Of a DNA stretch of 64,000 nt, positions 43,741 through 53,514 are shown piece after piece. Location of the stretch: assembly GCF_000144405.1 (NCBI RefSeq), contig NC_014371.1, forward strand, positions 1,272,501-1,336,500, written 5' to 3'. The DNA comes from Prevotella melaninogenica ATCC 25845. GTDB lineage: Bacteria; Bacteroidota; Bacteroidia; Bacteroidales; Bacteroidaceae. Under the pieces are notes generated by a model that saw only the letters and a program-made list of their open reading frames with translations, was not told the DNA's origin and did no database searches. Both the position numbers and the translations under genes were made by a program. The stretch's first letter is position 1. Each line of letters starts with the position of its first letter.

Positions 43741-44238
43741 ATGGTTTTAAAGGATGTCAGTTATTTAAAGAGGGGCAATTATATATATATGTATGGGCAT
43801 TGGTTGAATATGGAATTTAGCCAGGAGTTTGATACCTCCTATTGGAAGATTTTTACTGAAAATGATTTCTTTTTAAAATTAGGGTTTAGGAAAGAAAATA
43901 ATTATTATAAGCTATATATTCCGTATGGACGTAGTTATGGGTATTCTGCATTCTATAAATATTGTTATTGTAAATATCAAGGGGGAAAATATACTCCGAA
44001 TACGGTTGTGTCAGATGGTAATATCATCCTATTCCCAGATTTGGAAACTCAGACATGCTTATTAGGATTTTTAGATAATGGAGATCATTATATAGAAATC
44101 CCATACAAAAAGTTTATTGAAGAAGTAACTGACATTTGGGAGGAACGTACCCCCATTGAGGGTTTCAAATTTGATGTAGAGCCAATTGTTTATCTTAAGA
44201 AAGATGGGGTGTGGTTGAAAGAACCGAAGGAACAATAA
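43741..44238 (+). CDS. Array family 1 protein, copy 3 (unknown; immunity-like)
   Basis: A 165-residue soluble protein starting MVLKDVSYLKRGNYIYMYGH. Its C-terminal signature IWEERTPIEGFKFDVEPIVY plus LKKDGVWL is nearly identical to copy 1, whereas the N-terminal 110 residues differ. That sharp contrast suggests domain shuffling or gene conversion of the 3' end. No family is recognised. It ends beside a last fragment of the family 2 gene. Confidence 0.55.
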   Translation: MVLKDVSYLKRGNYIYMYGHWLNMEFSQEFDTSYWKIFTENDFFLKLGFRKENNYYKLYIPYGRSYGYSAFYKYCYCKYQGGKYTPNTVVSDGNIILFPDLETQTCLLGFLDNGDHYIEIPYKKFIEEVTDIWEERTPIEGFKFDVEPIVYLKKDGVWLKEPKEQ

Positions 44239-44328
44239 CCTCATGGTATGCAATCATAGACGAATGTGCAGAACTATGGGAGGTGTATAGCAATGGACAC
44301 GAGGTGCTGAGAGCTGTGTTTAAGTAGA
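44238..44328 (+). pseudogene. Tail of array family 2 gene, fragment 4
   Basis: In a frame different from the preceding gene: SWYAIIDECAELWEVYSNGH then EVLRAVFK and TAG. It corresponds to the EDGTELWEV-DGRETLRAVFK end of the other fragments. A family B repeat begins at its stop codon. Confidence 0.55.
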
Positions 44329-44712
44329 CGAGTGAACGAGTTGACAAGTTAGACGAGTAAACAAGTTACTTGTTATGAAGGGAAGTAGACGAGTTTACAA
44401 GTTGATGAGTAAACAAGTTGCTTGTTAAGGAGGGTAGTAGACGAGTAAACAAGTTACTTGTTATAAAGGAAAACTCGTTCTCATGTTACTCTGTCTTTCT
44501 TTGCAAGCAACTGGTTCACTCGTCCACTCGTTGACTTGTCTACTTGTTAACCATGTTACTCTGTCTTTTATTTACCCTGTCTACAAGCAACTTGTTAACT
44601 TGTCTACTCGTTGACTTGTCTACTTACCATGTTACTCTGTCTTTTATTTACCCTATCTACAAGCAACTGGTTCACTCGTCTACTCGTTCACTTGTCCACT
44701 TGTCTACTTTTC
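44322..44712. repeat. Family B repeats, both orientations
   Basis: From 44322 to about 44478 the units read ACGAGTGAACGAGTTGACAA and GTAAACAAGTTGCTTGTT. From about 44480 onward they are inverted (GCAACTGGTTCACTCGTCCA, CTTGTCTACTTACCATG, TTACTCTGTCTTTTATTTAC). The two halves could form a long hairpin. Open frames across it are repeat translations only. Confidence 0.85.
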
Positions 44713-44732
44713 AACAAAAAAACTTCACAACC

Positions 44733-44762
44733 TTGCATTTTCAATAAATTTTGCTATATTTG
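44733..44762 (+). promoter_or_regulatory. Promoter of the SusC/SusD operon
   Basis: TTG at 44733-44735, 19 nt, then TATATTTG at 44755-44762, matching the Bacteroidetes promoter form. The leader to the susC-like ATG would be about 175 nt. Confidence 0.65.
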
Positions 44763-44943
44763 CAAATTGTTTAATACATATGTATCACATGTTTGTTGAG
44801 ATTATAGATATTTTATACTATGAGTTTAAGCTGTAGTCACTGTGTATGGAAGGCTCAAGAAGAGTTTTGTTTGTCCTTTTATATGATAGAGAAAGTGTTT
44901 CACAATCGGATTTAATAAGATCAGACTAAATATAACAAAGTTT

Positions 44944-47900
44944 ATGAGTAAAAAGTTACTTATGTGTTTTGCCATGCTGTTTATGTGCGTAAGCGCAGCA
45001 TTGGCACAAACTAAAATTTCGGGTACCGTAGTGGCTGCCGACGATAACGAACCCGTTATCGGTGCTACCATTATGGTCGTGGGCACCAAGTCGGGTGCAG
45101 TGACCGATGTTGATGGTAAGTTCTCGCTTACCACTGACGTCGCTAATCCTCAGGTTACTGTGGGCTACATTGGTATGGCGTCGCAGACACTGAAGGGTAC
45201 AACCGACATGAAGGTGGTGCTCAAGTCAAGCACCCAAACACTAAACGAGGTAGTTGTGACGGGTCTTACCCGTACCGACCGCCGTCTCTTTACGGGTGCA
45301 ACGGACAAGGTTGATGCTGAGAAGGCGCGCCTGAGTGGTGTGGCAGATATCAGCCGTTCGCTTGAAGGTCAGGCGGCGGGTGTGTCTGTTCAAAATGTCA
45401 GCGGAACCTTCGGTACGTCTCCAAAGATTCGTATTCGTGGTGCCACCTCTATCTACGGTAGCAGTAAGCCACTTTGGGTTGTCGATGGTGTAATCATGGA
45501 AGATGCAGCCAATGTCGGTGCAGACGACTTAGCATCGGGTAATCCAGAGACCCTTATCTCTTCTGCGATAGCAGGTCTTAATGCCGATGATATTGAGAGT
45601 TTCCAGATTTTGAAGGACGGTTCGGCAACTTCTATCTATGGTGCGCGTGCGATGGCAGGTGTGATTGTCGTTACTACGAAGAAAGGTAAGCAAGGACAGG
45701 CACACATCAGTTATACCGGTGAGTTCACCTCTCGCCTCGTTCCCTCTTATAGCAACTTCGATATCCTCGACTCAAAGGAGCAGATGGGTATCTACAGAGA
45801 ATTGGCAGACAAAGGTTGGTTGAACTTCTCAGAAGTACTCAATGGTAGCGAGTATGGTGTATATGGAAAGATGTACGAGCTGATTAACACGTATAATGCA
45901 CGTACAGGGCGTTTTGCCTTAGAGAACACCACAGAGGCACGCAACCGCTATCTACAGCGTGCAGAGTTCCGCAACACCAACTGGTTTAAGGAGTTGTTCT
46001 CATCTAATATTATGCAAAGCCACTCTATCAGCTTGAGCGGTGGTACACAGAAGTCAAACTACTATGCATCGTTCAGTGCATTGTTAGACCCGGGATGGTA
46101 TAAGCAGAGCAACGTAAACCGTTATACGCTCAATGTGAATCTCACACAGCACTTGTCAGACAAGCTGTCGTTGAACCTCATTGGTGGTGCGGCTTATCGT
46201 AAGCAGCGTGCACCGGGAACACTTGGTCAGGACGTTGACGTAGTAGGTGGTGAGGTGAAGCGTGACTTCGATATCAACCCTTATTCCTACGCAAGCAACA
46301 CCTCACGTGTACTTGACCCATCAGCAACCTACGTAGCGAATTATGCACCATTCAACATCTTCAACGAGTTGAATAACAATTATATCGACCTCAATACTCT
46401 CGATGCTCGTTTCCAATTGGAATTGAAGTACAAGCCTGTCAAGGGCTTAGAGTTGTCACTCTTGGGTGCATTCAAGTATATGGCTTCAACACAGGAGCAT
46501 TTTGTGAAGGATGAATCCAATCAGGCATTGGCTTATCGTGCGATGTCAAACGGAATTATTCGCGATGCCAACAAGTATCTTTATAAAGACCCTAACAACC
46601 CTTACGTATTGCCAATGACCGTATTGCCATACGGTGGTTTGTATCATAGGGGCGACAACCGCATGAGCGATTATGACATTCGTGCAACGGCAAACTATAG
46701 TCACACCTTTGCCGAGAAGCATATCATGAATCTCTTTGGTGGTATGGAGTTGACGAGTATTGAACGTCAGCGCAATGCCTTCGAGGGTGTCGGTCTGCGT
46801 TATGATGCTGGTATGGTACCATTCTATATCTATCAGTATTTCAAGCGTGCATTGGAGTCGGGCAATACCTATTATACTATTAACCCAACCAACTCACGCA
46901 GTGTAGCCTTCTATGGTAACACTACATACAGCTATCAGGGCCGTTACGTATTCAATGGTACACTTCGTTATGAGGGATCAAACCAGATGGGTCGTAACTC
47001 AAGCGCACGCTGGATGCCAACATGGAATGTGTCTGGTGCATGGAACGTACATGAGGAGAATTGGTTTAACAAGCTCTCTCCATTGAACAAACTTACCCTG
47101 CGTGCCTCTTACAGTCTTACAGGTACACCTCCAGATGCTTCTTATAGCAACTCAACCGCTATCATCACCGCTTCAACTCCTTTCCGTCTCTTTGCAGAAG
47201 ATCAGGAACCACAGCTTGAACTGAGCGAGTTGGCAAACTCAACCCTTACCTATGAGAAGAAGAACGAGTTGAACCTTGGCTTCGATGCTTCACTGTGGAA
47301 CAACCGTTTGGGTATCACCTTCGACTACTACACACGTAGAAACTTCGACGAGATTGGTCCGATGGTAACAGCTGGTTTGGGTGGTGAGATTATCCGTGCT
47401 GCTAACGTTGCCGAGATGAATTCTAATGGTCTTGAGCTGAGTATCTCTTCTGTAAATATTAAGAAGAAGAACTTCTCTTGGACAACGAGCTTCATCTATT
47501 CTTATGCAACGACCGAGATTACAAAGCTCTTCAATCAAGGTAACGTGATGAGTCTTGTGAGTGGCAATGGTTTTGCGAAGAAGGGTTATCCTGCTCGTGC
47601 ACTGTTCTCAATCCCATTCATGGGCTTGAATAGCGATGGTATGCCAATGGTACTCAACGAGAAGGGACAGGTGACAACCGATGACATCAACTTCCAAGAG
47701 CGTACAAAGACCGACTTCTTGAAGTATGAAGGTCCTACCGATCCACCACATACAGGTTCGCTTGGCAATATGTTTACCTATCGTGGCTTCCGTCTGAACG
47801 TGTTCTTCACTTACGCTTTCGGTAATGTCGTACGCCTTGATCCTAAGTTCCGTGCACGTTACAACGACCTCGTTTCCATGACCAATGCGTTCAAGAACCG

Positions 47901-48258
47901 TTGGATGGCAGCAGGTGAGGAGAAAGAAACCAATGTTCCGGGTATCCTTTCAAAGAGCCAGTATATGGCAAACACCAATGTTCGCTTGGGTTACAACGCT
48001 TACAACTACAGCGATGCACGTATTGCAAAGGGCGACTTCATCCGCCTCAAAGAGATTTCTTTAGGCTATGACTTCCCTGCGCAGATGTTCCAGAGTAGCA
48101 TGATCAAGAACGTATCGTTGAAGCTTCAAGCTACCAACCTCTTCCTGCTCTATGCTGACAAGCGACTCAATGGTCAGGACCCAGAGTTCTATAATGTGGG
48201 TGGTGTAGCATCGCCTATGCCAAAACAATTTACGTTAACAGTAAAACTTGGACTTTAA
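44944..48258 (+). CDS. SusC/RagA-family TonB-linked outer-membrane transporter
   Basis: An 1104-residue protein with signal peptide MSKKLLMCFAMLFMCVSAAL. The carboxypeptidase-regulatory domain (about 22-100) starts TKISGTVVAADDNEPVIGAT. The SusC signature plug starts LNEVVVTGLTRTDRRLFTGA and contains SLEGQAAGVSVQNVSGTFG, SPKIRIRGATSIYGSSKPLW and GSATSIYGARAMAGVIVVTT. The barrel ends MPKQFTLTVKLGL. It imports large substrates together with the SusD-like lipoprotein 6 bp downstream. The five-gene operon holds no glycosidase, so the substrate may be a peptide or protein instead of a glycan; this is inference. Confidence 0.95.
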   Translation: MSKKLLMCFAMLFMCVSAALAQTKISGTVVAADDNEPVIGATIMVVGTKSGAVTDVDGKFSLTTDVANPQVTVGYIGMASQTLKGTTDMKVVLKSSTQTLNEVVVTGLTRTDRRLFTGATDKVDAEKARLSGVADISRSLEGQAAGVSVQNVSGTFGTSPKIRIRGATSIYGSSKPLWVVDGVIMEDAANVGADDLASGNPETLISSAIAGLNADDIESFQILKDGSATSIYGARAMAGVIVVTTKKGKQGQAHISYTGEFTSRLVPSYSNFDILDSKEQMGIYRELADKGWLNFSEVLNGSEYGVYGKMYELINTYNARTGRFALENTTEARNRYLQRAEFRNTNWFKELFSSNIMQSHSISLSGGTQKSNYYASFSALLDPGWYKQSNVNRYTLNVNLTQHLSDKLSLNLIGGAAYRKQRAPGTLGQDVDVVGGEVKRDFDINPYSYASNTSRVLDPSATYVANYAPFNIFNELNNNYIDLNTLDARFQLELKYKPVKGLELSLLGAFKYMASTQEHFVKDESNQALAYRAMSNGIIRDANKYLYKDPNNPYVLPMTVLPYGGLYHRGDNRMSDYDIRATANYSHTFAEKHIMNLFGGMELTSIERQRNAFEGVGLRYDAGMVPFYIYQYFKRALESGNTYYTINPTNSRSVAFYGNTTYSYQGRYVFNGTLRYEGSNQMGRNSSARWMPTWNVSGAWNVHEENWFNKLSPLNKLTLRASYSLTGTPPDASYSNSTAIITASTPFRLFAEDQEPQLELSELANSTLTYEKKNELNLGFDASLWNNRLGITFDYYTRRNFDEIGPMVTAGLGGEIIRAANVAEMNSNGLELSISSVNIKKKNFSWTTSFIYSYATTEITKLFNQGNVMSLVSGNGFAKKGYPARALFSIPFMGLNSDGMPMVLNEKGQVTTDDINFQERTKTDFLKYEGPTDPPHTGSLGNMFTYRGFRLNVFFTYAFGNVVRLDPKFRARYNDLVSMTNAFKNRWMAAGEEKETNVPGILSKSQYMANTNVRLGYNAYNYSDARIAKGDFIRLKEISLGYDFPAQMFQSSMIKNVSLKLQATNLFLLYADKRLNGQDPEFYNVGGVASPMPKQFTLTVKLGL

Positions 48259-48264
48259 AACTTT

Positions 48265-49842
48265 ATGAAGATGAAGGTCAAAAAATATATTCTATACTTG
48301 CCAGTGGCTGCATTAGCGTTAGCACTAACGTCGTGTAACGACTTCCTTGACAAGTATCCAGACAGCCGTATGGACCTTAAGAACCCTACGGAAGTGAGCC
48401 AGTTGTTGGTGAGTGCTTATCCACAGGCGCACCCAGCTTATCTCACTGAGATGTATTCGGACAATACTGACGAGCAGTTGCATAGTACTTGGAGTGCGTT
48501 CGACCGTTTCCAAGAGCAGGCTTATCAGTGGAAAGATATTGACGATGTGAGCAATACGGAGACTCCTTACCAGTTGTGGTCGGCACATTATGCTGCTATC
48601 TCTTCTTGTAATGAGGCGATTGCTTTTATCAATAGTGTGTCAAATCAAGATGAATATCAGGAGCAGTTGGGCGAAGCCTTGCTCTGCAGAGCGTTCTCAA
48701 TGTTCCAGTTGTCAACTGTCTTCTGTCAAGCTTACGACAAGACTACGGCTGCCAAAGAGTTGGGTTTGCCTTATCCAACAGAGCCAGAGAAGGTTGTTGG
48801 TAGATTGATAGAGCGTGGTACATTAGCTGAACTCTATCAGAAGATTGAGGCAGATATGCTGAAAGGTATTTCTCTTGTCGGTACAAAGTATGCGAAGCCT
48901 AAGTTCCACTTCACCAAGCAGGCGGCTTACGCTTTCGCAACTCGCTTCTATCTCTATGCACAACAGTATGACAAGGCAGTGAAGTATGCTAACATGGTAT
49001 TGGGCGATCAGCCAGCAGACATCCTCCGCAACTGGGCAGAATGGAATCGATTAGGTCCAAGTGGTAACGTACAGCCAAACGCTTTCGTGAATGCAAGCAA
49101 CAATGCGAACATCATGTTGTTGCCAGTTCCTTCACAGTGGGGTGTTATTAGTATTCCTATTCAGGCAGGTAGCAAGTATGCGCATGGTGAGTTGATTAGC
49201 AAGAATGAAACCTTGCAGGCTCCGGGTCCATGGGGTGACAGCGGTTCAACGCTTAACTATACTGTTCTTTATAATAATGGTGTGTCAAAGTATTGCTTGC
49301 GCAAGCTTCCATACGTACCAAAGGTGATTGATGCAACAGCAGAGATTGGAGTACCTTACGGAGAGTATGCAGTGTTTAGCACAGATATCACCCTGCTTGA
49401 GCGTGCTGAGGCTTATGCCCTCTTAGGTCAATATGACAAGGCATTGAAGGACATCAACACCGAGTTGACAGTCTTCTCAAAGAATAGAAAGCAACTCACA
49501 CTTGCAGACATTCAAGACTTCTATGGTTCAATGACTTATTACACACCAACAAAGCCAACACCAAAGAAGAAACTCAATCCATTGTTCACTGTTGAGGCTA
49601 CCACACAGGAACCTCTCTTGCAATGTCTCTTACAGTTGAAGCGATTAGTTGCCATCCATGAGGGTTTCCGTCTGCAGGATGTTAAGCGTTATGGTATCAC
49701 AATGTATCGTAGAAAGGTTGATGTGCAGTCAAACGTTACTGCTGTAACCGACTCTATGAAGGTTGGCGACCCACGCTTGGCTATTCAGTTGCCACAGGAC
49801 GTCATCACAGCTGGTGTGACACCTAATCCACGTAATAATTAA
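48265..49842 (+). CDS. SusD/RagB-family nutrient-binding lipoprotein
   Basis: A 525-residue surface lipoprotein. MKMKVKKYILYLPVAALALA then LTSCNDFLDKYPDSRMDL gives the lipobox Cys followed by the typical DFLD-xP-S of SusD proteins. Tetratricopeptide-like helices follow (EALLCRAFSMFQLSTVFCQA, TKQAAYAFATRFYLYAQQYD, LLERAEAYALLGQYDKALKD). The C-terminal part keeps EGFRLQDVKRYGI, corresponding to the conserved R-x-D-L-R-W of the family. It caps the SusC barrel and binds substrate. An ATG two codons in (MKVKK) is an alternative start. Confidence 0.95.
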   Translation: MKMKVKKYILYLPVAALALALTSCNDFLDKYPDSRMDLKNPTEVSQLLVSAYPQAHPAYLTEMYSDNTDEQLHSTWSAFDRFQEQAYQWKDIDDVSNTETPYQLWSAHYAAISSCNEAIAFINSVSNQDEYQEQLGEALLCRAFSMFQLSTVFCQAYDKTTAAKELGLPYPTEPEKVVGRLIERGTLAELYQKIEADMLKGISLVGTKYAKPKFHFTKQAAYAFATRFYLYAQQYDKAVKYANMVLGDQPADILRNWAEWNRLGPSGNVQPNAFVNASNNANIMLLPVPSQWGVISIPIQAGSKYAHGELISKNETLQAPGPWGDSGSTLNYTVLYNNGVSKYCLRKLPYVPKVIDATAEIGVPYGEYAVFSTDITLLERAEAYALLGQYDKALKDINTELTVFSKNRKQLTLADIQDFYGSMTYYTPTKPTPKKKLNPLFTVEATTQEPLLQCLLQLKRLVAIHEGFRLQDVKRYGITMYRRKVDVQSNVTAVTDSMKVGDPRLAIQLPQDVITAGVTPNPRNN

Positions 49843-49853
49843 AACGATAGGTT

Positions 49854-50741
49854 ATGAAAAAGTATTTATATTTGGTTGCAATCACTCTTGTCAGCTGTGG
49901 CGCAGTCTTGTCTTCATGTAGTGATGACAAGATAAGCGGTGACTCTATCTTCTCAACGAAGGCTGTGGAGCGTAATGCCTTCGACCAGTGGTTGTACAAG
50001 AACTACACCATGCCTTATAATATAGACTTCCAGTATCGTCTGAAGACAGAGGAGACCGAGCAGGCTTACAACTTCGTTCCTGCCGACTCTGCAAAGACGG
50101 TGAAGTTAGCGATCCTCACAAAGTATATGTGGTTTGATGCTTATGCAGAGACCGTCGGACTTGACTTCATCAAAGAGAATGCCCCACGTATCATCTTAGT
50201 GACAGGTACTCCGGGTTACACACGTTATCGTACGGAGGTAATCGGTAGTGCTGAGGGTGGCTATAAGGTAAGATTAGGTAAGGTAAATGCCCTTACCGAT
50301 GACCAGCTGAAGGACTATGGTAGTATGAATAACTACTATTTCCACACGATGCACCATGAGTTCATGCACATTCTTAATCAGAAGAAGCCTTACGATGAGT
50401 CGTATGATAATATCTCACGCTCTGACTACGTAAGTGGTAACTGGACTTCTATCCCTGATAAGAAGGCGCAGAGCATGGGATTCGTTTCGGCTTACTCTAT
50501 GGAGAATCCTGCTGAGGATATTGCCGAACTTTACTCTATCTACGTGACCAGTACGCCAGAGGATTGGGCTACAATCATGAAGAATGCGGGTAACAAGGGC
50601 GGTACGATTATCAACAAAAAGCTGAAGATAATTCGTGAGTACATGAGCAATTCATGGAATGTTGACATCGAACTGCTGCGCAATGCAATCCTCAGAAGAG
50701 GTGGAAAGATTGGTACACTCGACCTGAACACACTGGAATAA
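49854..50741 (+). CDS. Zinc metallohydrolase lipoprotein associated with SusC/SusD
   Basis: A 295-residue lipoprotein (MKKYLYLVAITLVSCGAVLS, lipobox Cys in LSSCSDD). The zinc-binding motif HEFMH (H168, E169, H172, preceded by YYFHTMH) is an HExxH, and NPAEDIAELYSIYV about 60 residues later offers the third ligand. This matches the substrate-import-associated zinc metallohydrolase lipoproteins encoded with SusC/SusD pairs. It likely trims the substrate, probably a peptide or protein, at the cell surface. It starts 11 bp after the SusD-like gene. Proteolytic activity is inferred, not shown. Confidence 0.85.
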   Translation: MKKYLYLVAITLVSCGAVLSSCSDDKISGDSIFSTKAVERNAFDQWLYKNYTMPYNIDFQYRLKTEETEQAYNFVPADSAKTVKLAILTKYMWFDAYAETVGLDFIKENAPRIILVTGTPGYTRYRTEVIGSAEGGYKVRLGKVNALTDDQLKDYGSMNNYYFHTMHHEFMHILNQKKPYDESYDNISRSDYVSGNWTSIPDKKAQSMGFVSAYSMENPAEDIAELYSIYVTSTPEDWATIMKNAGNKGGTIINKKLKIIREYMSNSWNVDIELLRNAILRRGGKIGTLDLNTLE

Positions 50742-50877
50742 GAGAATGGGCAGTGTACATATTATCAATAAATAAATAAACAAGGGCTTCTGACTTAGCC
50801 TGAAACTCCCCATGCAAGGGTGTGAGAGAGTGTGAAAGACTAAGTTCAGAACCTGACAAAAGTAAATGAATACGCAA

Positions 50878-52155
50878 ATGAAAAAGGTATATTTACTATT
50901 CATGGCTATCGTACTGACACTTTCTTTGCAATCGTGTCTACATGACGATAAGACCACTTTCGACCTCCCTGCGGCTGAACGAATTGAGAAGAAGGTTGCT
51001 GATTATAAGGCACTTTTAGAGTCGTCAGAGGATGGTTGGGTAATGCAGTATTATACAGGAAAGAACTATAGCTACGGTGGTTACACGCTGTTACTGAAGT
51101 TCAAGGACGGCCATGTTACCGCTATGGGTGATGTGAAGGACGTTGAGGCACAGGCTACTTCGGGCTATGATGTTGTGAAAGACTTGGGTCCTACCTTGTC
51201 ATTCAATGAGTATAACGCTGTGATTCACCCATTGGCTGAGACTTGGCTGGGTAGTCCTGATGGTGCGCAGGGCGACTATGAGTTCTCTATCCTCCGTGCA
51301 ACCAACGATAGTATCTTCTTGAAAGGACGTAAGTGGCACAACGAGATGGTGCTTACTCGTCTGCCAAAGGGTACCAGTTGGGAGGAGTATATGCTCGGTC
51401 TTGTTACCGTAATGGAGGGTATGAATGTCGAGACCTACGACTTTGTCTTGGGCAATGACACCCTCGCACAGGGAACACTCACGCAGGAGGTAAGACGTCT
51501 TACTGTTACCTTAGGCGATAAGAAGTGGGAAATGCCTTATTGTACAACCAATACGGGTATCACACTCCGTGAGCCTATCGTCATCGGTAACAAGAAGTAT
51601 CAGCACTTCACATGGAATGATGCCGACCACTCGCTGACACAAGACGACCTTAAGATCATTCAGTTCTTGCCTAAGAGTCATAAGAATATCGACTTCTGGA
51701 TTGGTGAATGGCAACTCAAGACGAACCTGCGTAAGCGTATCAAGCTTACCTTGGAGATGGGTTCTGTGGCAAACACGCTGAAGGGTAAGTTGAATATTAA
51801 TAATATCAACTATGAGATTCTCTTGACTTACGACCCTGCTACGGGTCACCTCGAGCTTCCTGGACAGCCTGTGACCGACCCTACTTATAAGTATCCAGCA
51901 GGTATCGTAATGATTCCAGCATCGCAGAAGGAGGGCAAACTCTTCGGTGAAGGTAAGGGTAGCTTGTTCTTCACATGGGATGAAGATATGCAGCGTGCAA
52001 AGGCTGAAGACAGTGGTCAGATTACAGGACATGCCGTAGACTCCTTCTTCGGTGTGGCTTATGGCGAAGACCTCCAGCCTGTCACCGATGCTCAAGGCAA
52101 CTACGTATTTGCCTTCACATTGCCAAATATCCAGTACATGACGAAAATTAATTAA
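50878..52155 (+). CDS. DUF4302-type lipoprotein
   Basis: About 425 residues from MKKVYLLFMAIVLTLSLQSC; the frame also opens four codons earlier (50866). The lipobox Cys is followed by LHDDKTTFDLPAAERIEKKV and a long beta-rich body: EDGWVMQYYTGKNYSYGGYT and LLLKFKDGHVTAMGD are typical of DUF4302. These are Bacteroidetes surface lipoproteins found after SusC/SusD and HExxH lipoproteins, presumably binding substrate. A 130-bp gap precedes it, but no terminator is evident, so it is probably the fourth gene of the operon. Confidence 0.8.
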   Translation: MKKVYLLFMAIVLTLSLQSCLHDDKTTFDLPAAERIEKKVADYKALLESSEDGWVMQYYTGKNYSYGGYTLLLKFKDGHVTAMGDVKDVEAQATSGYDVVKDLGPTLSFNEYNAVIHPLAETWLGSPDGAQGDYEFSILRATNDSIFLKGRKWHNEMVLTRLPKGTSWEEYMLGLVTVMEGMNVETYDFVLGNDTLAQGTLTQEVRRLTVTLGDKKWEMPYCTTNTGITLREPIVIGNKKYQHFTWNDADHSLTQDDLKIIQFLPKSHKNIDFWIGEWQLKTNLRKRIKLTLEMGSVANTLKGKLNINNINYEILLTYDPATGHLELPGQPVTDPTYKYPAGIVMIPASQKEGKLFGEGKGSLFFTWDEDMQRAKAEDSGQITGHAVDSFFGVAYGEDLQPVTDAQGNYVFAFTLPNIQYMTKIN

Positions 52156-52157
52156 TT

Positions 52158-53222
52158 ATGAAGAAGTATATTTCTATATTCCTACTCGTTGCAGCTGCCG
52201 TTCTTGGGACGGCATGCAGCAACGATAATAACGAACTGCCTGAGTATGCTGCGGGATTGAAGGTCGTAAAGGCGCAGACTGCGTTCAACGTGATTGGTGG
52301 TGCGAATGAGGTGAAGATGGCTTCTGAACCTGCTCAAGCTTATGCGCAGGATGCGTGGCTGACGGTTACGAAGAAGGCTGAAACACTCTTGTTGACGGCT
52401 ACAACCAATACCAGTCCACAGACGCGTAACACGCTCTTGGTTATCAAAGACGCGAAGGGCGACTCTATCACACTGAACGTTCAACAAGAGGGTATCACCT
52501 TCGGACTGCCTGCTGGGCAGGATATCTTCACTGACGATAAGGCGGTGCAGAAGACGCTGATTGCTACGGCGAACGTTCCTGTCACCTATACAACGACTGG
52601 CGATTGGCTTTCTGTTGCCGAGCAAGGAAGCGAAATAACCGTAAAGGCAGCGGAGAACACTACGGGTAAGGCTCGTGTGGGATGGGTTATCGCTAAGGCT
52701 GCTGGCTTAGTTGACTCGCTGAAGGTGGTGCAGGCTTCATTGGCTGACTTCGTTGGCGAATACAAGCAGACGGCAAAGATGCGTAATGCTGACCGTACAT
52801 TGTCTGAGAGAACCTCTGACGTCCGTATCGAGGCGACGGGTACCAATAAGGCGAACTTCATCGTTGATAACAAATACACGTGGGCAGTAGACTTCATTCC
52901 TGGTAGTGGCTTCAAGATGACCAACGGTAAGGTCGTTGCAAAGAATGAGGTGCAGACAGGTGTTTACGAATACTTTATCTCTGTCATCGTGGCTGACGAC
53001 TTTAGTAAGGAGCATGAGACGGCTATCAATGGTACGCAGGAAAGTATCCTCCTGTCTATCGACGACGCTGGCAACCTTGTCTTCAAGGAGGCTCAGAAGC
53101 TTGCCTCTGAGCAAACCTTCTCCTCTTACGGTTGGAACCGTTTCTCTGACTCTAAACCAGTCATGGGTGCCTACCGTGGTATCGGTGAGGTCTATGTGCA
53201 GCCAAAACTTACGCGGAAGTAG
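52158..53222 (+). CDS. BACON-domain lipoprotein
   Basis: A 354-residue lipoprotein (MKKYISIFLLVAAAVLGTAC, then SNDNN). Two Ig-like BACON-type domains follow: about 35-115 with LTVTKKAETLLLTATTNTSP and LNVQQEG, and about 125-195 with PVTYTTTGDWLSVAEQGSEI and DSLKVVQA. The C-terminal 150 residues form a separate beta-rich domain (FVGEYKQTAKMRNADRTLSE). BACON domains are carbohydrate- or mucin-binding candidates or spacers. It begins 2 bp after the DUF4302 gene stop, as the last gene of the operon; a family B repeat follows immediately. Confidence 0.75.
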   Translation: MKKYISIFLLVAAAVLGTACSNDNNELPEYAAGLKVVKAQTAFNVIGGANEVKMASEPAQAYAQDAWLTVTKKAETLLLTATTNTSPQTRNTLLVIKDAKGDSITLNVQQEGITFGLPAGQDIFTDDKAVQKTLIATANVPVTYTTTGDWLSVAEQGSEITVKAAENTTGKARVGWVIAKAAGLVDSLKVVQASLADFVGEYKQTAKMRNADRTLSERTSDVRIEATGTNKANFIVDNKYTWAVDFIPGSGFKMTNGKVVAKNEVQTGVYEYFISVIVADDFSKEHETAINGTQESILLSIDDAGNLVFKEAQKLASEQTFSSYGWNRFSDSKPVMGAYRGIGEVYVQPKLTRK

Positions 53223-53223
53223 G

Positions 53224-53442
53224 GGGTGTTCAAGTTGACGAGTTGACGAGTAGACGAGTTAACAAGTTGCTTGTGAAGGAGACAGAGTAACATGGTTAAC
53301 AAGTAGACAGGTTAACAAGTAACTTGCCAACTCGTCTACTTGTCAACTCGTCCACTTCAAAGTGAGACATGGTAACATGAGAACATGTTTCTTCTTTATT
53401 ACAAGTAACTTGTTTACTCGTCTACTCGTCTAACTTGTCAAC
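53224..53442. repeat. Family B repeats after the SusCD operon
   Basis: About 130 bp of this stretch (from AACAAGTTGCTTGTGAAGGA through GTCCACTTCAAAGTGAGACA) recur nearly unchanged at about 56828-56935. The middle switches orientation, so it can fold into a hairpin and may act as a terminator. Confidence 0.8.
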
Positions 53443-53482
53443 TTCCTACAAAAGTTAAAGCATGGGTTATTTTTGCTTATTA

Positions 53483-53514
53483 TTTGCATATATCCGAATT
53501 TTCTTATATATTTG
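53483..53514 (+). promoter_or_regulatory. Promoter of the toxin-antitoxin-chaperone-like operon
   Basis: TTTG at 53483-53486, exactly 20 nt, then TATATTTG at 53507-53514. A direct repeat TATTTGCAT (53481-53489 and 53509-53517) spans both promoter elements and could be an operator for the XRE protein. The leader is about 15 nt. Confidence 0.7.

Noticed and set aside
44544..44799. Two overlapping Leu/Ser/Thr-rich open frames upstream of the SusC gene
   Set aside because: Translations of family B repeats; the same residues appear wherever the repeat occurs in either strand.
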